Shown here: in pieces, positions 59,736 through 64,000 of the stretch | Position numbering within the stretch: the stretch's first letter is position 1 | Layout: each line of letters starts with the position of its first letter | Position numbers and translations under genes: made by a program | Notes under the pieces: generated by a model | What the model was told of the DNA's origin: nothing | The model's database searches: none | The model's input: only the letters and a program-made list of their open reading frames with translations | Source: Brevibacillus reuszeri | GTDB taxonomy: Bacteria > Bacillota > Bacilli > Brevibacillales > Brevibacillaceae | Length of the DNA: 64,000 nt | Direction of reading: 5' to 3' | Assembly: GCF_002897295.1 (NCBI RefSeq) | Contig: NZ_BEXF01000016.1 | Span: forward strand, 1 to 64,000

Positions 59736-60431
59736 TTATGGTTTGACAAGTGAAATCAATTCTTGAATAAAAGGGACGATCTCTCCTTGGAAGATTAAGC
59801 CATGACCGGTAGCCAAGCATTCGATTGGCCAATCAAGCAAAATCTCCAATCCAGCCACGTAGGTAAGCGCTCGTTCAGGCTCCTTCTGTGCGAAAGCTTT
59901 GACGTATTCTTTATACGCCGTCCTGCATTCATCCTCGGTTCCGACAATTTGTCCCAGCTCTGCTTTTGATTCTCCAAAAATGAGATGATCACCGACAAAA
60001 CAGACTTTGCTTTGCGGATCAAAAAAAGCGACGGAGCCTTCTGTATGAAATGGCAGCTGTCTAAATCGGAGGACTGGCAGGTCACCACCAGTCCCCGTAA
60101 ACGTATGACCGAACAGTGTTTGCGAAAAATCGTCCAGCTCATAATAATCCTCTAAGTGAATCCAATTATTGCGAGAAGGAAACAAGTCAGCATTCCCTAT
60201 ATGATCCGCGTGTCGATGCGTAAAGTAAACGTACTCAATTTGCTCAGCTTTGACTCCTATCTCCTCAAGCGCCTGTTGAAAGTATGCACGCTGCTTGCGC
60301 AGATGGGAATCAATCACCACAAACGCATCACCCTTTTGGATCACATAGCTGTTGATAAAGCTATTCCATGCTTCTTCATAGGTGATGATCGCCCAGGTAG
60401 AGTCCGTGATCGGTGCAATCGCATTGGTCAT
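59736..60431 (-). CDS. MBL-fold metallo-hydrolase
   Basis: About 231 residues of the metallo-beta-lactamase fold. The metal motif HxHxDH is visible in YFTHRHADHIGN, with further ligands in LRFRQLPFHTEG, VGDHLIF and ECLATGHG. These enzymes hydrolyse thioesters, lactones or nucleic acids; the substrate here is unknown. ATG 60431, after a GGAGG-rich stretch, is the probable start. Single gene, divergent from nothing; the ABC ATPase gene upstream on the same strand ends 85 bases away. Confidence 0.83.
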   Translation of the reverse strand: MTNAIAPITDSTWAIITYEEAWNSFINSYVIQKGDAFVVIDSHLRKQRAYFQQALEEIGVKAEQIEYVYFTHRHADHIGNADLFPSRNNWIHLEDYYELDDFSQTLFGHTFTGTGGDLPVLRFRQLPFHTEGSVAFFDPQSKVCFVGDHLIFGESKAELGQIVGTEDECRTAYKEYVKAFAQKEPERALTYVAGLEILLDWPIECLATGHGLIFQGEIVPFIQELISLVKP

Positions 60432-60516
60432 GCCTCCATCTCTCCTCTCCTCCCAGATACAGTTCCTTACTTCTATTATACACAATCATACACGAGCGTG
60501 CTGTTTCTACTGACAC

Positions 60517-61308
60517 TTACCTCACAGAAGCCTCTTCTCCGAGGCTAATCCACGAACGTCCTTGTGACTTCTGGACGTTTACCGGGACGCCAAAAAACCG
60601 TGTTAACCGATCAGCAGTCAATACGTCCTGAGACGGTCCAACTTGATCAACTGCACCTTCCTTGAGCAAAAGCGTATGCGTAAAGCATGGCAAAATTTCT
60701 TCGATATGATGGGTTACATACAACAGAGTTGGACCATCAGGCTGAGCCGAAATTTTTTCGATCATGGCCAGCAATTGCTCACGAGATAAGAGGTCCAGAC
60801 CCGTACATGGTTCATCCAAAATCAACAGCTTCGGTGAAGCCATCAATGCACGAGCAATCAGTACCTTTTGGCGTTCGCCTTGGGACAATGCCGAAAAAGG
60901 GCGATTTTTTAACGCTTCACAACCAAATGTATGAAGTAATTCCTCTGCCTTCTTCTTATCCTCGTCTGATGGAACCGAATATAGTCCGATCGTCGCTTCC
61001 CGTCCGCTCAAAACAATTCGATAAGCTGTTTCATGATCATGCAGCTGGGCAATTAAGGCTGTACTAACCCATCCAATCGTTTTTCGCACTTCTCGCAAAT
61101 CTACCGTTCCATATAAATTTCCTAATACATTTACTTCTCCAGATGTAGGCCACGTATAACCGCAGATGATTTTTAACAGACTAGTTTTACCTGAACCGTT
61201 CAATCCCACGAGACACCAGTGTTCTTTTTCGCGAACCTGCCAGCTGATGTCCTGCAGGATTGTCGTTTCGTCTCTTTGCCAAGTCACATTTTTTACATCT
61301 ATAATCAT
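60517..61308 (-). CDS. ABC transporter ATP-binding protein (YlmA-like)
   Basis: About 263 residues. Walker A GLNGSGKTS, signature ALSQGERQKVLIARALM (LSxGE), Walker B LLILDEPCTGLD and the switch His VTHHIEE are all present. The length and the KNVTWQRDETTILQDISW start resemble B. subtilis YlmA-type free-standing ATPases with a divergent C-terminal tail. No permease or binding protein lies next to it, so partners are unknown. ATG 61308 lies about 11 bases after TAGGAG; the longer frame starting at 61509 is unlikely. Confidence 0.82.
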   Translation of the reverse strand: MIIDVKNVTWQRDETTILQDISWQVREKEHWCLVGLNGSGKTSLLKIICGYTWPTSGEVNVLGNLYGTVDLREVRKTIGWVSTALIAQLHDHETAYRIVLSGREATIGLYSVPSDEDKKKAEELLHTFGCEALKNRPFSALSQGERQKVLIARALMASPKLLILDEPCTGLDLLSREQLLAMIEKISAQPDGPTLLYVTHHIEEILPCFTHTLLLKEGAVDQVGPSQDVLTADRLTRFFGVPVNVQKSQGRSWISLGEEASVR

Positions 61309-61471
61309 GCTTTTTTCCACTCCTAGCTCTCTTTTTTTCCCCGTAATCTTTCTGATTATTAAGAGTATACCTGTCCTTACCCAATCGTTCAATTCTTTTA
61401 TATGTATAAAAACGCTTCTGGGAAGGTCCGTTCTCAGCTTGTGTGCTATACTGGATCGATGCGATTGGAAA

Positions 61472-61505
61472 AAACCTCCATGAGCTTGATGCTGCTCACA
61501 GAGGT
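61472..61505 (-). terminator. Terminator of the amidohydrolase/DUF3100 operon
   Basis: On the minus strand AACCTCTGTGAGC and GCTCATGGAGGTT pair with one mismatch around AGCATCAA, followed by TTTTT. It lies about 20 bases past the last stop. Confidence 0.85.
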
Positions 61506-61526
61506 TCAATAATGTTTGTGGGAATA

Positions 61527-61964
61527 TTAAAATTTCCCTTGAATCTTAAATACGATTTCGGCAAACAGTGTTGCAAACAAGAATGTGCCGGTGAAGACAA
61601 CAAGCGATACGACAACAATCCTCCAGCTAAGTTCTTTAAACAAGTGAATATCCTTCCCTAAAGACAGACCTGCGTAAGCGAGAATCGGTGTAGCAAGCGC
61701 CAACAGGTTGATCTTCGCAATCGATGCAGCAATAAATGCATTTCCTGGGAAGATAGGAGATGTTGCGATCATAGCGAACAACGAGATCCAAACAATCACA
61801 GGAGATTTGAAAGGCAAAATTTTGGTGAAGCCCATCCCGATCAAGGTAACTACTGCGAGGAGCAGAATACCTGGCAATGATTCTGCCGGCCCTACACCGT
61901 ATCCGATCCAGTTTCCGATAAGTGCGATGAGTCCAATGAGTAAAATGGTCAGTACTTGATTCAT
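61527..61964 (-). CDS. Small polytopic membrane protein of the amidohydrolase operon
   Basis: 145 residues with four to five hydrophobic helices (ILLIGLIALIGNWIGYGVG; GILLLAVVTLIGMGFTKIL; PVIVWISLFAMIA; ILAYAGLSLGKDI; WRIVVVSLVVFTG). The AYAGLSLGKDI stretch resembles helix endings in AbrB/LrgB-type membrane proteins, but I cannot name the family. Its start overlaps the DUF3100 stop by four bases (ATGA), so the two are translationally coupled and may form one carrier from two subunits. Confidence 0.75.
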   Translation of the reverse strand: MNQVLTILLIGLIALIGNWIGYGVGPAESLPGILLLAVVTLIGMGFTKILPFKSPVIVWISLFAMIATSPIFPGNAFIAASIAKINLLALATPILAYAGLSLGKDIHLFKELSWRIVVVSLVVFTGTFLFATLFAEIVFKIQGKF

Positions 61965-62788
61965 GCGCTGCGTCTACCTCCTTCTGTAGTGGAAGCATTT
62001 TTGCGTCCGATAACAGGCTCAAGCCATTTGTACAAGCGCTGAGTGAGAGGCAACGAAACGAAGATACACACATAAGTTCCGACAATGCTCATCATCAAGT
62101 TAGCTGCACCCGAGTAAAAAGCGATGTCTTTTGTTGCTTCTGGGAAAATAACAGCAAGTGATCCTGTTGCTGCTGCCATCATACTTCCTGAACCAACCGC
62201 TGCTCCCATCGCCAAGGAAATCGGGTGAAACAATCCGCTACTTCCTAACAGACTCGCTAAGATAGACATATAAATGGCACCAAACAAGGTTCCGCAAATA
62301 TAAACACCCAAAGCTCCGCGTGCTTCTGCAGAATTCGCTCCGAATTTGTCGACGATAATCGCCAGGTTTGGCTCACGGTCGAGAGAGTACGTAGCCCCGA
62401 TTGATTCGCGCTTCAAGCCGAGCCACAAAGCAACAGGCAAGCCAAGAGCAATCGTACCTACGATGTGACCAACTTCCTGTACGAGCAGCGACACGCCAGA
62501 ACCAAGCAGCTTTGGCAGCTCAGGTCCGATGTTTGCGCCCAGCTTGGCGATAAACAGGAGAAAGGAGACTCCCAAAATATTCGCTGCAGCGTTCATTTCT
62601 TTCTCTTTCAGAAACTTGAATTTAGGCCAGCTGATCACTCCACCTAAAACAAGCGCATACAACATGGGAAACAACGCGATGACACCGATGCCTATGTTGA
62701 TTTTCTTTGTTCCGATAAACTCTGTCACTGCCACAAGTGCAAGCACAAGTAAATGGAGCTTGTACACATTAGCGCGTCCCTCAGTCAT
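61961..62788 (-). CDS. DUF3100 membrane protein
   Basis: 275 residues with about eight hydrophobic helices. The blocks GTKKINIGIGVIALFPMLYALVLGG, EVGHIVGTIALGLPVALWLG and GAAVGSGSMMAAATGSLAV are those of DUF3100, a membrane family often found near amidohydrolases. Its function is unproven; the context suggests transport of an amidohydrolase substrate or product. ATG behind GGGGGAAG. It lies 27 bases after the M20 gene and overlaps the next gene by four bases. Confidence 0.82.
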   Translation of the reverse strand: MTEGRANVYKLHLLVLALVAVTEFIGTKKINIGIGVIALFPMLYALVLGGVISWPKFKFLKEKEMNAAANILGVSFLLFIAKLGANIGPELPKLLGSGVSLLVQEVGHIVGTIALGLPVALWLGLKRESIGATYSLDREPNLAIIVDKFGANSAEARGALGVYICGTLFGAIYMSILASLLGSSGLFHPISLAMGAAVGSGSMMAAATGSLAVIFPEATKDIAFYSGAANLMMSIVGTYVCIFVSLPLTQRLYKWLEPVIGRKNASTTEGGRRSA

Positions 62789-62815
62789 AATCTTCCCCCA
62801 GTTCGGTCTTTTCTA

Positions 62816-63991
62816 TTATTCCATTACTACTTTTTCCGCTGCACGAATGAACAGCTCTACGCCGCGGACGAGACAATCCTCATCAAAATCAAAGCGCGGA
62901 TGGTGATGCGGATAAATAAAGCCTTTTTCCGGATTCCCTGCGCCCAATTGAATGAAGCAGCCTGGTGCTTTTTTCAGATACTCAGAGAAGTCCTCTCCTG
63001 GCATAACTGGGTCAATGAAAACAATATCTTCCTCTCCCCAACGCTCCCGAATCGTATCTTCCATCAGCTTCGTCACTTTTTGATCATTGACAACGGAAGT
63101 GTAGCCAAGTGAATATTTAAATTCATAAGACGCTCCATGTGCGTCTGTAATGCCTTTGACAATTTTCTCAATCCAGATCGGAATATTCTTGCGGATTTCC
63201 TCATCAAAGCAGCGTGTAGAGCCTGTGATGGTCAGCGTGTCTGGAATGATGTTGTAGGCTGTTCCTGCATTCAGCATGGTGACGGAAATCACGACCTTGT
63301 CGAGTGCACTCACATTCCGCGAAACAATTTGCTGCAAATGGCTGATAACAGAAGCGCCGATTACGATTGGGTCGACTGTCATTTCCGGTTGAGAGGAGTG
63401 ACCTCCCTTTCCTTGGATCGTAATGTCAAAACGATCTGTAGAGGACGTCAGCGCCCCGTATAGAACACCGAACTTGCCTACTGGCAAATAAGACGCCAAG
63501 TGAATTCCGATGATAGAATCCATGCCATCGGCTGCTCCAGATCTCACGATTTCTGCCGCTCCACCAGGTGGCAATTCTTCTGCATGCTGGAAAATGAAAC
63601 GTACTTCGCCTTTGATCTTGTCCTTGTAGCCGGAGAGGATCTTGGCTGCACCTAGCAACATCGCCGTATGACCATCATGTCCACACGCGTGCATAACACC
63701 GGGTTGGCTGGAAGCATAAGGCACTTCGTTTTCCTCATGAATCGGCAACGCATCGATATCTGCACGTATTCCCAGAACCTTGCCTGGCTCAGAACCAATG
63801 AGGCGAGCTACGATACTCGTTTTTGTCGGACGGGATAGCTCTAAATTACCAAAAGATTCTAACATTTCATACACATATTGTGATGTCTTGTCTTCCTGGA
63901 ACGATAATTCCGGATGCTGATGAAGATATCTGCGCCAAGCAACCACCTGCTCCGCTACTTCAGCAGCCAGATTTTCTGCATTCCAACTCAT
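62816..63991 (-). CDS. M20 family amidohydrolase (hippurate/N-acyl-amino-acid type), possibly full-length
   Basis: About 391 residues. M20/IAA-amino-acid-hydrolase-type: zinc-site motifs are ACGHDGH (metal His), FIFQHAEELPPGGA (catalytic Glu region), GIHLASYLPVG and the C-terminal MPGEDFSEY. It removes acyl groups from N-acyl amino acids or related amides in the cytoplasm. The start is probably ATG 63991 (MSWNAENL); a GTG at 64000 is the window edge, so the ribosome site and any upstream gene are unseen. First visible gene of the M20-DUF3100-membrane operon. Confidence 0.9.
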   Translation of the reverse strand: MSWNAENLAAEVAEQVVAWRRYLHQHPELSFQEDKTSQYVYEMLESFGNLELSRPTKTSIVARLIGSEPGKVLGIRADIDALPIHEENEVPYASSQPGVMHACGHDGHTAMLLGAAKILSGYKDKIKGEVRFIFQHAEELPPGGAAEIVRSGAADGMDSIIGIHLASYLPVGKFGVLYGALTSSTDRFDITIQGKGGHSSQPEMTVDPIVIGASVISHLQQIVSRNVSALDKVVISVTMLNAGTAYNIIPDTLTITGSTRCFDEEIRKNIPIWIEKIVKGITDAHGASYEFKYSLGYTSVVNDQKVTKLMEDTIRERWGEEDIVFIDPVMPGEDFSEYLKKAPGCFIQLGAGNPEKGFIYPHHHPRFDFDEDCLVRGVELFIRAAEKVVME

Positions 63992-64000
63992 TTTAATCAC

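Noticed and set aside
1..64000. CRISPR arrays, tRNA or rRNA genes, prophage or restriction-modification systems
   Set aside because: I saw no regularly spaced repeats, no tRNA cloverleaf, and no phage or defence-protein motifs in the open frames.

Overview
The window looks like chromosome of a spore-forming, low-to-mid GC Firmicute of the Brevibacillus/Paenibacillaceae type. The support is a type-B RNase P RNA, two T-box leaders, a SAM-I riboswitch, an alpha/beta small acid-soluble spore protein, a YjcZ-type sporulation micropeptide, an S-layer-homology (SLH) protein, frequent TTG/GTG starts behind strong AGGAGG ribosome binding sites, and Bacillus-type families (YitJ, YfkAB, YoaE, LytST). 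I place it by family knowledge, not by a search. Most of it is ordinary core genome; the only mobile DNA I can see is the tail of an IS3-family element at the left edge.

Layout. 1-7.6 kb: IS tail, MFS exporter, two GNAT acetyltransferases, release factor 3, an M32 carboxypeptidase, a 47-residue orphan peptide and a Mug-type glycosylase. 7.6-13.4 kb: methionine module metH-yitJ behind a SAM-I riboswitch and a clear promoter. 13.5-17.2 kb: YjcZ peptide, then an ECF sigma factor translationally coupled to a membrane anti-sigma-like protein with a large YcdB/PepSY ectodomain. 17.2-19.3 kb: argS under a T-box.

19.4-26.0 kb is the most distinctive locus. A minus-strand operon encodes an AtoD/AtoA-like CoA-transferase, a complete polar-amino-acid ABC importer and a thiolase. 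It follows a near-perfect sigma-54 promoter and is divergent from a PAS-AAA+-Fis sigma-54 activator; inverted repeats between them look like upstream activator sites. It has the logic of the E. coli atoDAEB/AtoC system, but with an ABC importer in place of the AtoE permease and a one-component regulator in place of AtoSC.

26-34 kb: an acidic orphan protein, endonuclease IV, a TetR/MFS pair with two matching operators (with a dispersed repeat and a long palindrome in the tetR leader), tandem UspA, HD-GYP and patatin proteins. 33.3-39.5 kb: two ActP-type symporters and DUF485, with a cre-like site, beside a LytS/LytT two-component system; probably an acetate/pyruvate uptake module. 39.6-48.4 kb: asnB, a YoaE-like molybdoenzyme, the SLH protein, rnpB, a HesB-like protein and gamma-carbonic anhydrase. 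48.4-54.4 kb: a GNAT, a truncated methyltransferase, DUF1385, YfkAB, spore-related small proteins, and a trpS with an iron-sulfur-type Cys motif under a T-box. 54.4-64 kb: class I fumarase, a secreted beta-propeller protein, TPR and SurA-N proteins, an MBL hydrolase, an ABC ATPase, and an M20 amidohydrolase/DUF3100/small membrane protein operon running off the right edge.
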